Position numbers and translations under genes: made by a program | Shown: positions 45,780 to 54,676 of the stretch, piece by piece | Layout of the letters: each line of letters begins with the position of its first letter | Position numbering within the stretch: the first letter of the stretch is position 1 | Source of the DNA: Lewinellaceae bacterium | Lineage (GTDB): Bacteria; Bacteroidota; Bacteroidia; Chitinophagales; Saprospiraceae | Assembly: GCA_016716135.1 (NCBI GenBank) | Contig: JADJWX010000007.1 | Span: 62,001 to 126,000, forward strand | DNA length: 64,000 bases | Direction: 5' to 3' | The notes under the pieces: generated by a model | Told to the model about the DNA's origin: nothing | Databases searched by the model: none | What the model saw: the letters and a program-made list of their open reading frames with translations, nothing else

Positions 45780-46673
45780 ATGGACAAAGAAGCCCGTTTT
45801 TATGACATCGTTCAGAAAGGCGTGTCGTTGCTGGCGAGCACACATATTTACACGCAGCGCAATTTGCTGAACAAACTGGAAACTCTGGGCCAGGCTGTAT
45901 CAGCCTCCACGCTAAGCAATATTGTGAACGGTAACCGGGCAGGTTTACCGGTGCTCAAAACGGCAGCCCAGGGTATCCAGCAAATTATCCGGCAGGAACT
46001 GGATATGGAGTACGCTGTTGAACAGGCCGCCTTCATCCAGTTGCATACACCGGGCTGGCAGCCCTACATCATTCCGGAAGACCCGCATGTTGCCCGGGAC
46101 CAAGGGTATGTCCTGCACGTCGATGGGCGGGTATCCATTCAGCAAAAAACGGATTTTATGGCCGCTGCGCAAAAGGAGGTGATTGAAGTGGGGGTACGCT
46201 TAAAAACCTTTGCTGGTTATTTCGATTCGAGGCGGGATTCGGAGTACAAAGATCATATCACTGCATTATTGAAACGCGGTGTGCACGTCAAAGCTTACCT
46301 GCTCGATCCCAACTCCAACCTGGCCCTGATGTATTTCGACGATCGGGCCGGCGTGCAGGCCGCCGAACGGGATGCCGTCGCAGAATCAAAAAAATCGCTG
46401 GCCCGGCTGGAACAGTTGGAGCAGTATATGGCCCGGAACAACTATCCCGGTTCGTTTAAAGTTTTTTTGTACCGGCATGTTCCATACAATCAATTCCTTG
46501 CAGTAGACCCCGATCTGGAAGGGGGCAAGATGATGATAGCGCACTATATGTTTGGCATTCGGCGGGCGGAATGCCCGGTGCTGGAATTCACCCGGGCCAA
46601 ACAACCGGTTTTGTTTCACAAGTACAGGGAATCGCTCCGGGCTTTTGTTAAAGACGCCCGGCCATTATTCTGA
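45780..46673 (+). CDS. HTH-like protein with PLD-like C-terminal domain
   Basis: 297-residue cytoplasmic protein. Residues ~20-80 look like a helix-turn-helix region (NLLNKLETLGQAVSASTLSN). Residues ~110-230 match the PLD-like domain of uncharacterised regulators (VGVRLKTFAGYFDSRRDSEY, ALLKRGVHVKAYLLDPNSNL). The catalytic HKD motif is not visible, so it may be a ligand-sensing rather than a hydrolytic domain. The rest is helical. The identification is moderate. Confidence 0.6.
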   Translation: MDKEARFYDIVQKGVSLLASTHIYTQRNLLNKLETLGQAVSASTLSNIVNGNRAGLPVLKTAAQGIQQIIRQELDMEYAVEQAAFIQLHTPGWQPYIIPEDPHVARDQGYVLHVDGRVSIQQKTDFMAAAQKEVIEVGVRLKTFAGYFDSRRDSEYKDHITALLKRGVHVKAYLLDPNSNLALMYFDDRAGVQAAERDAVAESKKSLARLEQLEQYMARNNYPGSFKVFLYRHVPYNQFLAVDPDLEGGKMMIAHYMFGIRRAECPVLEFTRAKQPVLFHKYRESLRAFVKDARPLF

Positions 46674-46764
46674 AACTACGTGCGCTGAATTTTCAAAAAT
46701 TTATAAAAATTTTCATAAACAACTGTAAACCAATATTGTAAAGCATCAAACTGCTTTGCCCGGA

Positions 46765-46772
46765 TATCTTTG
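46765..46772 (+). promoter_or_regulatory. -7 box TATCTTTG upstream of the FN3-like gene
   Basis: Exact TAnnTTTG with about 44 nt of leader to the ATG at 46822. Confidence 0.5.
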
Positions 46773-46821
46773 TGTTGTCAACTCGGATGGCCATCCAAAT
46801 TTTTCATCCAAAAGAATTTTT

Positions 46822-47196
46822 ATGAAAAACACAAGTAAAACGGGCTTACAGCTCATGCTGGCTGTCGTATTGCTACTGGCAGTATCTATGTCACTACAAG
46901 CTGGCCATGAAAAGCCACCGGCAGTTGTTACCGCTGTGGAGTGCCCAGCGCCCAATCCCGGCGTAACGGTACAGTCCACCAATTCGATTTCTTTTTCCTG
47001 GGATGCGGTGAGCGGTGCCTCGGGTTACAAAGTTTGGTACTACCGGGCCGGAGACAACTACACCCACCCGGAATGTACTACGGGAAGCACCGGCATAACA
47101 TTTTCCGGTTTGCCATCGGGCAACTATCAGTTTTACTTTGCCACGGATTGCTCCGGCGGGCTTTCGGATTACATTATCATTGATATTTTAATGTAG
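46822..47196 (+). CDS. Small secreted protein with fibronectin type III-like domain
   Basis: 124 residues, with signal peptide at 1-27 (MSLQAGHEKP junction). The mature part has an FN3-like pattern: NSISFSWDAVSGASGYKVWY, GITFSGLPSGNYQFYF. Two cysteines may pair (CTTGS, ATDCSGG). No T9SS tail is present. A hairpin follows at 47220. Function unknown. Confidence 0.7.
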   Translation: MKNTSKTGLQLMLAVVLLLAVSMSLQAGHEKPPAVVTAVECPAPNPGVTVQSTNSISFSWDAVSGASGYKVWYYRAGDNYTHPECTTGSTGITFSGLPSGNYQFYFATDCSGGLSDYIIIDILM

Positions 47197-47219
47197 AAAA
47201 TCCTCAACCTGCTCTTACC

Positions 47220-47254
47220 CTGGCCGTTCATGGGTTTTTCCTGCGAACGGCCAG
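47220..47254 (+). terminator. Hairpin terminator after the FN3-like gene
   Basis: CTGGCCGTTC and GAACGGCCAG form a perfect 10-bp stem around a 15-nt loop, followed by TTTTGC. It overlaps the end of the convergent gene at 47228. Confidence 0.6.
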
Positions 47255-48658
47255 TTTTGCTTCATAATGCTGGAGTTTTTCGTTTAGCCAACTGCGGAAA
47301 TACAGTAATTCTGTCTGGTCGATTTGAGCGCGGATTTTAGTTTTCGCTGTCCGTTGTCCGACCAACATTTTGTAAATCCGGACAAAATTATGCGTCCCCT
47401 GCACAGCCTTTTCCAGTTCTTTCCGGTGGCGGCGCAGGTACAGTTCAAAGTTGGCGCATAAATCGAAAATCTTTTCTGTATCGGTTTTGAGCTCATAGTA
47501 ACTCAGCAAGAGCAGCGCTTTGGATCGAATGTACAGGTGGATGTCTTTCATGTGCGTGTTTTCCAACGATTTTACAACGGCGTCAAAGTTGCCGGTTTCG
47601 TTATTTACAATGGCTTTTGCCACTAAAACGGTATGCTTCCGGGAGTCGACCGGCAACCGGCCCCTGAATTTTTGGATAAAATTTTCAGCCCAGGGAAATT
47701 CACGCGCTTTGCTTGCCGCGTTCACGATATTCAGAAATTGTGCGCCGGGAAGTACACCTTTTTGGAAAAAAACGCCGTGTTTGATGGCCAGCAAATTCAA
47801 CTGGTGGGTGCGTTTCCAGTCTGCCGGACTTTCGCCGACCCGAACCTTTGCCGAGGCATAATTGAACAAGTACAACAATATTTCATCCAGTTCTGCGGGG
47901 TCGATCTGCGCGGCATGGGCAGCCAGCGCGGCTTCCATGCGGATAAAATCATCGGCGCTGTTCGATTCAATAAGGTTGGCAAGCAGTTGGTAAAGTTGGA
48001 GCAGGGGTTGACCGTGCGCCGACGCCGGCATGCCTGCCATACGTACCGCCGCAGGGTTCCACATTCCGGAATCGGTCGGGTGCATTTTATGGTAATGCAT
48101 AGACAAACAACCCAGCCTGAGCCGGACAGCCTGGCTGTAGTACTCCAGTTCCTGCAAATTTTTTTGTACCGCGGCTGGTTCAGGCAACTCCTGCATCTGA
48201 CTTAAACCATAAAGGGCATAATGATGCACTGCCATGCTTCGCAGGTAATCAAGCATGTTTGTTTTGGGCGCTGCATTTGCTTCCTGCACCAGCGCGCGGG
48301 CATGCTTTGAAAATTCGGTGTGCAGTTTTTTTTGCTTCAGCACGGAAAGCCACAGCAGTTGGCTCTCCGGAGACTTATCGTTTGCCTTGGTATGCAACAA
48401 AAAGGCTTTGAGCCACTGGTACAGATCGGAAAGCGTATTGAGCAGGTTTTTGCGCGTAGCGGCGGACCGGTTCCGGTAAAGTTTTTGGCAAAGAGCCGGA
48501 ACATCCAGGTTGACGGCGCCCGGGTGCTTTCGGAAAAACTCAAAGACTTCCAGTGCGACGGTACTGTTGCCATGCATACGCTTGAGGTACCGGCGAAAAG
48601 CCTGGGTCTCGTTGGAATCCAGGGTCCGAAAAAGTGTTAAATAACTGAGATTCGGCAT
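47228..48658 (-). CDS. Uncharacterised helical protein, family copy 3 (divergent)
   Basis: 476 residues starting MPNLSYLTLFRTLDSNETQA. The fold pattern matches copies 1 and 2: F-L-N-I-V...WAENFIQKFRGRL, KDIHLYIRSKALLLLSYYEL and YLRRHRKELEKAVQGTHNFV align to their C-terminal halves. Sequence identity is low, so this is a distant member. The upstream in-frame extension to 48835 is rejected. Helical and TPR-like, function unknown. The 250-bp gap to 49093 holds nothing I can name. Confidence 0.7.
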   Translation of the reverse strand: MPNLSYLTLFRTLDSNETQAFRRYLKRMHGNSTVALEVFEFFRKHPGAVNLDVPALCQKLYRNRSAATRKNLLNTLSDLYQWLKAFLLHTKANDKSPESQLLWLSVLKQKKLHTEFSKHARALVQEANAAPKTNMLDYLRSMAVHHYALYGLSQMQELPEPAAVQKNLQELEYYSQAVRLRLGCLSMHYHKMHPTDSGMWNPAAVRMAGMPASAHGQPLLQLYQLLANLIESNSADDFIRMEAALAAHAAQIDPAELDEILLYLFNYASAKVRVGESPADWKRTHQLNLLAIKHGVFFQKGVLPGAQFLNIVNAASKAREFPWAENFIQKFRGRLPVDSRKHTVLVAKAIVNNETGNFDAVVKSLENTHMKDIHLYIRSKALLLLSYYELKTDTEKIFDLCANFELYLRRHRKELEKAVQGTHNFVRIYKMLVGQRTAKTKIRAQIDQTELLYFRSWLNEKLQHYEAKLAVRRKNP

Positions 48659-49092
48659 AAAAAAATTGAAATAAATGCGGGGAAAAATCGGGGAAAACAG
48701 CTGCAACTTTTTTCCGGTGCTTCCCAAAAATGAAAAGCCTGATTTTTTTTGCAAAAACTGAATATAAGTGCCAATAATACAGACATTTTTTCCGGAAACG
48801 CTATTCCCACGGTACACCCCGCCCTGGTACTGCAAATAACTTTCAACAATTAAATGTATAAAAAAAACCGGGGAAAGCGGGGAATTTTGCCGTTGCGCCT
48901 ATTCCTAATATGTCGGAGTATTGTTTGTGAAAACAGCCAGCGGCGGTGAACCCTGAATGGGAGTGTGCAAAACCTGAAACCCCGGCGGTCGCGGGTTGCT
49001 TGCCTTTGAAGCATAAAGCATCACAGATCGCCGGGCACACTTCTCCTACCGCGCCGCCTTAGTTATCTCCACCACCCAAAAAAGCGTTACAG

Positions 49093-49407
49093 ATGGAATC
49101 CTTTCGGTTTAAAAAGCACATCCTCGATCGTTTCCAGGAACACTTGCAACAAGATTATGAAGACTACTGCCGGCGTCACGGAATCGACAGCTCAGCCGGG
49201 TTCGGGCTGCTTACATTTTTGATCGACCAGGAACTGATCCCGCCTGTCCAGATACAACGCTATACGGTGCGGCGGGAATTCCGGCAAGCCTACCCCGAAC
49301 AAGACTTCCATAAAACACAAACCGTACACAGGCTTGCCGACCGGTTTCAAATTTCCGAGCGCACCGTTTGGAGTATTTTGAGAGGCGTGGCTGAAGAAAA
49401 AATTTAA
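49093..49407 (+). CDS. Small protein with C-terminal helix-turn-helix
   Basis: 104 residues, cytoplasmic. The C-terminal part, TVHRLADRFQISERTVWSIL, is a likely HTH of the sigma-70 region 4/MarR-like type, by helix spacing only. The N-terminal half is helical. It lies 19 bp upstream of the nucleoside-phosphorylase-fold gene, so probably the two are co-transcribed and it could regulate the cluster. I do not recognise a named family. Confidence 0.6.
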   Translation: MESFRFKKHILDRFQEHLQQDYEDYCRRHGIDSSAGFGLLTFLIDQELIPPVQIQRYTVRREFRQAYPEQDFHKTQTVHRLADRFQISERTVWSILRGVAEEKI

Positions 49408-49426
49408 ACCTCCTGGTCGCATTTCC

Positions 49427-50566
49427 ATGAAAACATTAATAATAACTCCCTTGCCGGTCGAATTTGATGCCGTGTGCAACCAGCTGCACGCAGCCCGGAA
49501 AACCTGCTTTGTTGGTCAGGAAGGTTATGAAGAAACCACATTCGACGGGCTGTTCCACCGCTACACCATCCTGTTGCGCGAGCCGGGCATGAAAAATGTG
49601 GAAATGGCGCTGGCCACCGAAAAAGCAATTCAGCATTTCAAACCCGACCTGGTTTTGCTGATCGGCATCGCCGGCGGCGTGAAGGACGTTGCAATCGGCG
49701 ACATCCTGGTAGCCCGCAAGGTGTACGGGTATGAATCCGGCAAAGAAGATGCCGATGGCTTCAAGGCACGCCCGGCGGTGGAGTCGTTCAGCGGTGAATT
49801 ACTGGCGCGTGCACAGGCCTTGAGCCGACGTCCCGACTGGAAAAAACGCACCGGCGACGGCGCCGAAGGGGCCCGGGTATTTCTCGGCCCCATTGCTGCC
49901 GGCGACAAGGTGGTTGCCGGCGTGGACAATCCGAGCTACCAGCGCATAAAAACCCACTACAACGATACCCTTGCGCTGGAGATGGAGGCCATCGGCTTCG
50001 CCACAGCGCTTCAGGGCCACCGGGCGATCCACGGCCTGGTGATTCGCGGCATTTCCGACCTGTGCGCCGGAAAATCCATCACCGATCAACAAAACTGGCA
50101 GGCTGTCGCAGCGCAACGGGCCGCAGCCTTTGCCTTTGAACTGCTCTTTCAACTAGATGCTTCATCTTTTATCGCACCAATTATGGATACGAAAACTTTA
50201 GCCCGGGAAATCATTGGACTACTTTTTCCGGTCCCCGAATCCATCCGGGAAATCGGAAATGATTTTGCCAATGCGGCCAACAACGACATCCGAGCGATCT
50301 GGAAAAAAATCAAACCCCTGTTTATTGAAGAACTGAAAGACCTGGCCGACAACCCGGACGACCCCGCTGCCAAAGGCGCCCTGGAAATGAAATTACGCAA
50401 GGCCGTAGAACGCGATCCGACGCTTCAGACGGATTTGAGTGCACTGTGGGAACAATCCGTTGGAACCGACAAGGCAGGTATGGTCATTAAGCAAAAAAAT
50501 GTGGTAATGAACAGCACCATAAATGCCGGGGGTGATGTCCGCCTGGGCGATGACACCAAGCCCTGA
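49427..50566 (+). CDS. Nucleoside-phosphorylase-fold protein with helical and Gly-Asp-rich tail
   Basis: 379-residue cytoplasmic protein. Residues 1-~235 have the PNP/MTAN fold: IITPLPVEFDAVCNQLH, PDLVLLIGIAGGVKDVAIGD (phosphate/ribose region) and LEMEAIGF...VIRGISDLCAGK (base/ribose-binding glutamate and aspartate). From ~250 a helical region follows (DDPAAKGALEMKLRKAVERD, PTLQTDLSALWEQ), then a short beta segment ending NSTINAGGDVRLGDD. This tail layout resembles adaptor regions of bacterial conflict proteins. The PNP part may act as a nucleoside-degrading effector; this is inference. Confidence 0.7.
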   Translation: MKTLIITPLPVEFDAVCNQLHAARKTCFVGQEGYEETTFDGLFHRYTILLREPGMKNVEMALATEKAIQHFKPDLVLLIGIAGGVKDVAIGDILVARKVYGYESGKEDADGFKARPAVESFSGELLARAQALSRRPDWKKRTGDGAEGARVFLGPIAAGDKVVAGVDNPSYQRIKTHYNDTLALEMEAIGFATALQGHRAIHGLVIRGISDLCAGKSITDQQNWQAVAAQRAAAFAFELLFQLDASSFIAPIMDTKTLAREIIGLLFPVPESIREIGNDFANAANNDIRAIWKKIKPLFIEELKDLADNPDDPAAKGALEMKLRKAVERDPTLQTDLSALWEQSVGTDKAGMVIKQKNVVMNSTINAGGDVRLGDDTKP

Positions 50567-50612
50567 CCGGCGAAAAAACAATTGATCTTTTTAACCAAAC
50601 AATCCATACCTT

Positions 50613-51245
50613 ATGAAACATTTACATCTGAGTTTCCTGTTCTTTTTACCGGTCTTCCTGCTGTCTTCCTGCCTGATCAGCAAATATTCGGCGCCGCCCT
50701 TTACCGATCTGGAAAAAATACTTCAGCTCAAACCCGGCCAGACTGTTTCGGAAGTAAGTTCAGCGTTAAAAATCAGGCCTTATGATGTGGTTTACTCCCA
50801 CGAAGCAGGCAGAATGATCCTGATCTTTAATTACCGGGTAAAGGATAGAAGGATGACCCTGCCCAAAAAATCCGCACAGCAGGTAATCCACGGTGAAGAA
50901 TCGCAGCGTGCCGGCGACCTTTGGTATAATGACAATTACAGGGAACTGTTTGTTTTATTCCAAAATGAAAAACTCAAAAGCGTTTACGGCGAGGAAGTGC
51001 TTGCCGTGGCAGCGGATATTGAGTTGATGGACAACCACCTTTACCATGCGGCAGACCGGGAATTGTCTGAAGCCGACCGCGCTGCGCGCGAAGACATCCG
51101 CTTTGTGGCCACAACCTATCAGCAGCGTTATAAAAAGCGGCAAGCCGAATTGAGCGATGATAAAGCCAACAAAACCAAGCAGCGAATTGCACTCGTCGGC
51201 GGCGCCTTGATTTTATCTGTAATTATCGGCTTGTTCTCAAATTAA
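50613..51245 (+). CDS. Lipoprotein with BamE-like N-domain and C-terminal span
   Basis: 210 residues, lipobox LSSC. The N-terminal mature part has a BamE/SmpA-like phrase (TDLEKILQLKPGQTVSEVSS). A middle region and a charged helical region follow (QRYKKRQAELSDDKANKTK), then a C-terminal hydrophobic span (IALVGGALILSVIIGLFSN). Lipid anchor plus C-terminal span in one protein is unusual. It sits between the PNP-like and CsgG-like genes. Function unknown. Confidence 0.6.
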   Translation: MKHLHLSFLFFLPVFLLSSCLISKYSAPPFTDLEKILQLKPGQTVSEVSSALKIRPYDVVYSHEAGRMILIFNYRVKDRRMTLPKKSAQQVIHGEESQRAGDLWYNDNYRELFVLFQNEKLKSVYGEEVLAVAADIELMDNHLYHAADRELSEADRAAREDIRFVATTYQQRYKKRQAELSDDKANKTKQRIALVGGALILSVIIGLFSN

Positions 51246-51300
51246 GGGTCGCACGATACCCACCGGAAAGCGCCTTGGTTACGCAATGATGCCGGATATA

Positions 51301-51330
51301 TTGTCGGCGTGACTCGAGTCGCGCCAACAA
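51301..51330 (+). promoter_or_regulatory. Near-palindromic leader element, copy 1
   Basis: TTGTCGGCGTGACTCGAGTC followed by GCGCCAACAA forms a stem with one mismatch and one G-U wobble. It lies 75 bp ahead of the CsgG-like start and is part of a ~110-bp leader that recurs at 52440-52545. Confidence 0.6.
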
Positions 51331-51404
51331 AAAACCAAGCGCCTCCAATTTTTTGCAAACCATTTTCTACGTGGTTTACACCTATTCAAACTAAAAAAAA
51401 TATC

Positions 51405-52337
51405 ATGAAATACTATTTCTCCAGGGTGTTCTTTTTGCCCCTTTTCATACTTCAAATCACCACATCTTTTTCACAAAAACTGGAATCCACATCCCAACTG
51501 GCAGTAGTGCCGTTCAGGGAAGATTATTTGAATTCCGATGAAACGGATTATTCCAAAGTGCTGGCCGAACGGGTACTTTCCGCCGTACAACAATCCAATC
51601 GTTTTGTTGTAATTGACCGGATTGACTTTGAAAAGATTTTGGCGGAAGTAGCGCTTTGGGAGGGCGAGCACAAAGATGACTTTGAAAAAACCGACAACAG
51701 CGCCAGAGCCAAATCCCGGGTGTCCGATGAACAAAAAAAGGACTTTAAAAAATGGGATGTCGGCGATTTGTCCTGGTATGGTCAACGGCTGCGCGCCAAT
51801 TTCCTGCTTACCGGATCGCTTTCAAAACCCGAACCCGGAATAATGATAACTACAGGCAGTTATAAAGCGACTATAGGATTTACTATAAAAGTAATAAATG
51901 TTGCCACAAATAAAATATACATCTCAGAATCCTTCCAGGTTAAGGCAGGTTCGTTGACCGATATTTACAGCACTTCCGGCGAAGCAATAATTGCTGCATT
52001 GTCTAATATTGAAGAACCGGTGAAACAATTTGTCGATAAATATTTCCCGGTACACGCAAAATACCTCCGCACAGAGCGCTTAGTGAAAAGTACAATGAAA
52101 GAAGCATTGGTCAATGCCGGTAGAGACAAGGGGCTTCGAACCGGGCAACGGCTCGATGCGATACTTATCGATACGCTAAACTCAGGCAATCTGCCCCCGG
52201 AAGTCGTGGGTCTGGCAGAGGTAATTGATGTTCAGCCGGATCACGCCCGGGTGAAAATATTGAAGGCGAAAATAAATTTGGAGGGAATTGAAAACAAGGC
52301 CAATATTTTATACTTCCGAAGCAAGGCAGATGATTAA
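51405..52337 (+). CDS. CsgG-like exported protein
   Basis: 310 residues, signal peptide at ~1-23 (ending TSFSQ). Residues ~30-180 have the CsgG/FlgO-type pattern (LAVVPFREDYLNSDETDYSK, AERVLSAVQQSNRFVVIDRI, FLLTGSLSKPEPGIMI, IKVINVATNKIYISESFQVK). A second region follows, ending in ANILYFRSKADD. CsgG proteins form outer-membrane pores or oligomers. The ATG at 51405 is chosen over an upstream one at 51309, which lies in the leader. It carries a repeated palindromic leader. Confidence 0.65.
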   Translation: MKYYFSRVFFLPLFILQITTSFSQKLESTSQLAVVPFREDYLNSDETDYSKVLAERVLSAVQQSNRFVVIDRIDFEKILAEVALWEGEHKDDFEKTDNSARAKSRVSDEQKKDFKKWDVGDLSWYGQRLRANFLLTGSLSKPEPGIMITTGSYKATIGFTIKVINVATNKIYISESFQVKAGSLTDIYSTSGEAIIAALSNIEEPVKQFVDKYFPVHAKYLRTERLVKSTMKEALVNAGRDKGLRTGQRLDAILIDTLNSGNLPPEVVGLAEVIDVQPDHARVKILKAKINLEGIENKANILYFRSKADD

Positions 52338-52464
52338 ACCCACACTTTTATAAACCGGAAGTGCCGGCGTATTTGCCGGAAACACCGGCACTTTTGTATA
52401 AATCTCTATCGTCGGTCAATTATACCTGCAGGAAGTGGTTTGTGAAAGTTATGATGCCGTGCGT

Positions 52465-52498
52465 ATTGCCGGCGTGACTTTGAAGTCACGCCGGCAAT
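52465..52498 (+). promoter_or_regulatory. Perfect palindromic leader element, copy 2
   Basis: ATTGCCGGCGTGACTT, two bases, then AAGTCACGCCGGCAAT: 16 bp each side. It is followed by GCCTCCAATTTTT and TTCTCCGTGG, as in copy 1. It lies 73 bp before the ATG at 52571. Confidence 0.6.
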
Positions 52499-52570
52499 AG
52501 TCTAACTGCCTCCAATTTTTCGAAATCACCTTCTCCGTGGCATAAATCATTAACCAGGAGCCTTTTTTTG

Positions 52571-53539
52571 ATGAAAAAATCTGATAACCGGGAATCAACG
52601 CAGAAAAACATGCTTTCCGAAACTGAGATCAATGCCGGGAAGAATGTTCATATTGGAGACATCTATTACAATTCTCCAGAAAAATCCTGGCTTTCTAAAA
52701 ACAGTGCAATGCTGTTGTCATTCCTGGTAATCGGAGCAGTTTCGGGCGGGATTATTTTTTTTATTTTCTATACCCCCCCCCGGCAAAACGAGGCCGCCAA
52801 GGCACAGGCAAAAGACGATAGATACCCGGATACTGTTTCGCATTTTTCAAATACGCCAGCCTTTTTGAAAAACCGGAGCACAATCAATAAAACGAAAGAA
52901 AGTGTTCTTGCGGAAGAAATCCGGCAGGACGGCGCCAACGCCATGCCTCCCAATAAACCGTTTGACCTGAAAGCATTCCTGAAAGGAGAAACAGCGTTGG
53001 TTCCAGCAAACGGGCAGGCTGCCGCTTTTCACATGAACAAATACGAAGTAACCGTCGGGCAGTATCTTGCTTTTTGCCAGGCCACGAACCGACCATTCCC
53101 CCACGACCAGGTGGATACCGCTCAGCGCGATCTCCCAATGCACAGTGTGTCGTGGCACGATGCCGGGGCGTATTGCCGGTATGCCGGGGGGCGCCTGCCT
53201 TCAAAAGACGAATGGATACAAGCGGCTTTGCTACTCACAGGAAACGATACCTTCCCGGATAGCGCCGAAAAAAACAGGATCAGCTGGAACCGGGGAAACA
53301 GCAATGGTCGTTTACATCCGGTAGGCAGTAGCGGGCGTGTGCCGACGGTTGAACTTTTTGATTTGTTTGGCAATGTCGAAGAATGGTGCGCCGACGGGCC
53401 GGTTGAAGAAGGGTTGAGCTATACTGTCGGCGGCTCGTATCGCACCCCACCCGAATACCTGAATATTCAATATGATGGGCACCCGGTTCGGAAAAATTCC
53501 ACCAACAAGATAGTTGGGTTCAGGACGGTGTTCGATTGA
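52571..53539 (+). CDS. Membrane-anchored FGE-sulfatase (SUMF1)-like protein
   Basis: 322 residues. A short cytoplasmic N-terminus contains ETEINAGKNVHIGDIYYN, resembling the tail motif of the PNP-like protein. One span lies at about 47-66 (LLSFLVIGAVSGGIIFFIFY). The SUMF1/FGE-like domain is external: MNKYEVTVGQYLAFCQATNR, PMHSVSWHDAGAYCRYAGGR, LPSKDEWIQA and DLFGNVEEWCADG, ending IVGFRTVFD. The start is ATG 52571. The FGE active-site cysteine pair could not be assigned with confidence. Such domains often serve as binding modules in bacterial signalling proteins. Confidence 0.75.
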   Translation: MKKSDNRESTQKNMLSETEINAGKNVHIGDIYYNSPEKSWLSKNSAMLLSFLVIGAVSGGIIFFIFYTPPRQNEAAKAQAKDDRYPDTVSHFSNTPAFLKNRSTINKTKESVLAEEIRQDGANAMPPNKPFDLKAFLKGETALVPANGQAAAFHMNKYEVTVGQYLAFCQATNRPFPHDQVDTAQRDLPMHSVSWHDAGAYCRYAGGRLPSKDEWIQAALLLTGNDTFPDSAEKNRISWNRGNSNGRLHPVGSSGRVPTVELFDLFGNVEEWCADGPVEEGLSYTVGGSYRTPPEYLNIQYDGHPVRKNSTNKIVGFRTVFD

Positions 53540-53576
53540 ATACACAATCTCATTTATCCTCACCCCTACCAAAAAG

Positions 53577-54653
53577 ATGAAAAAATCATTTTTTCTCCCG
53601 TTTTTCCTGCTTGCAGGCTTGCTGCCGCTCCACTCCCAGGCGCCGGCTTTTTCCCAGTTTTACGCCAATCCAAACACCCTGAATCCCGCTTATGTGTCCA
53701 CCGTGCGCGGCCTGGATGTGGCATTCGGCTACCGCAAACAATGGGGCCAGGTGCAAGACGGTTTCACCACAAAGTCGGCATCGCTGGCCCTGCGTACCTG
53801 CCGGGCGCCGCTCGCTTTCGGCTTTTATGCCAATGATATAAGCGAGTCGTTTTTTGGTTACCGCTGGCAGGAAGCCGGATTGCTGCTCAGTACTTTTTGG
53901 GCGGCTCCGAAAGATAAATTTTCCGTGCATGGCGGCTTGCAAGCCGGGCTGGGCCAGCACCGGGTCGATTACGCCCGGCTGCTGTTCAGCGGTCAACTCG
54001 ATCCGCTGTTTGGTGTGCAAGGCAGCCCTTCGCCGCTTTTTCTGACCGATGGCAGCAGCCTGCAAACTTTTGACGTGGCTGCCGGCCTGATGGTTTGTGG
54101 GAATATTGAATGGAGCGCCGGGGATTTCCCCGCCAGCCTGGGCGTGGCCGTGCATCACCTGGGCGGCAGCCGCGATGTGTCGTTTCTGGGGCTCGACTCT
54201 CGCCAGGCTCGCTACTGGGTTTTGCATAGCTCCTTGACTACGCCCATAGGTTCCGGTCGAGACGAGGCGCCCTTGTACCTAAACTGGCTGGCGCGCCTCG
54301 AACTGGAAAGCAGCCTGCGCCGCAGCGCCACGGGCCTGATCGCCCAGTACGACGTAGCGCATCTTGGGCTGATTTACCAATGGAACCGCAATCCGGTGGT
54401 GGCGGGCAACACGCATGCGCTCACCGTCGTGACGGGTTTGCACTTCAAAATCGGGTCGAAACTGGCCTGTTCCCTGCAATATGCGTTCGACGGCGCCCTT
54501 TCCGGCCTGGGCCAGGACGCCACCGGCGGCGCGCACGAGCTGATCCTTCAGTTTTCATTTCCAGAGGCCTGTGTTTTTGGTGGAAAATCCCCAAAAGGCC
54601 GCACCGATTGCTTCCATTTTATCGGAAAAGGGTACAAACCATTTCTAAACTAA
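53577..54653 (+). CDS. PorP/SprF-family T9SS membrane protein
   Basis: 358 residues, signal peptide at ~1-19. It starts MKKSFFLPFFLLAGLLPLHS, followed by AFSQFYANPNTLNPAYVST, the recognised PorP/SprF beginning. The rest is beta-barrel-like with alternating aromatic residues and G-D turns. This family supports T9SS export and gliding in Bacteroidota. The gene lies 23 bp before the large PKD-repeat protein; PorP/SprF genes often sit next to such cargo. Confidence 0.85.
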   Translation: MKKSFFLPFFLLAGLLPLHSQAPAFSQFYANPNTLNPAYVSTVRGLDVAFGYRKQWGQVQDGFTTKSASLALRTCRAPLAFGFYANDISESFFGYRWQEAGLLLSTFWAAPKDKFSVHGGLQAGLGQHRVDYARLLFSGQLDPLFGVQGSPSPLFLTDGSSLQTFDVAAGLMVCGNIEWSAGDFPASLGVAVHHLGGSRDVSFLGLDSRQARYWVLHSSLTTPIGSGRDEAPLYLNWLARLELESSLRRSATGLIAQYDVAHLGLIYQWNRNPVVAGNTHALTVVTGLHFKIGSKLACSLQYAFDGALSGLGQDATGGAHELILQFSFPEACVFGGKSPKGRTDCFHFIGKGYKPFLN

Positions 54654-54676
54654 TCTTTCCTAAATCATCAAAAACC

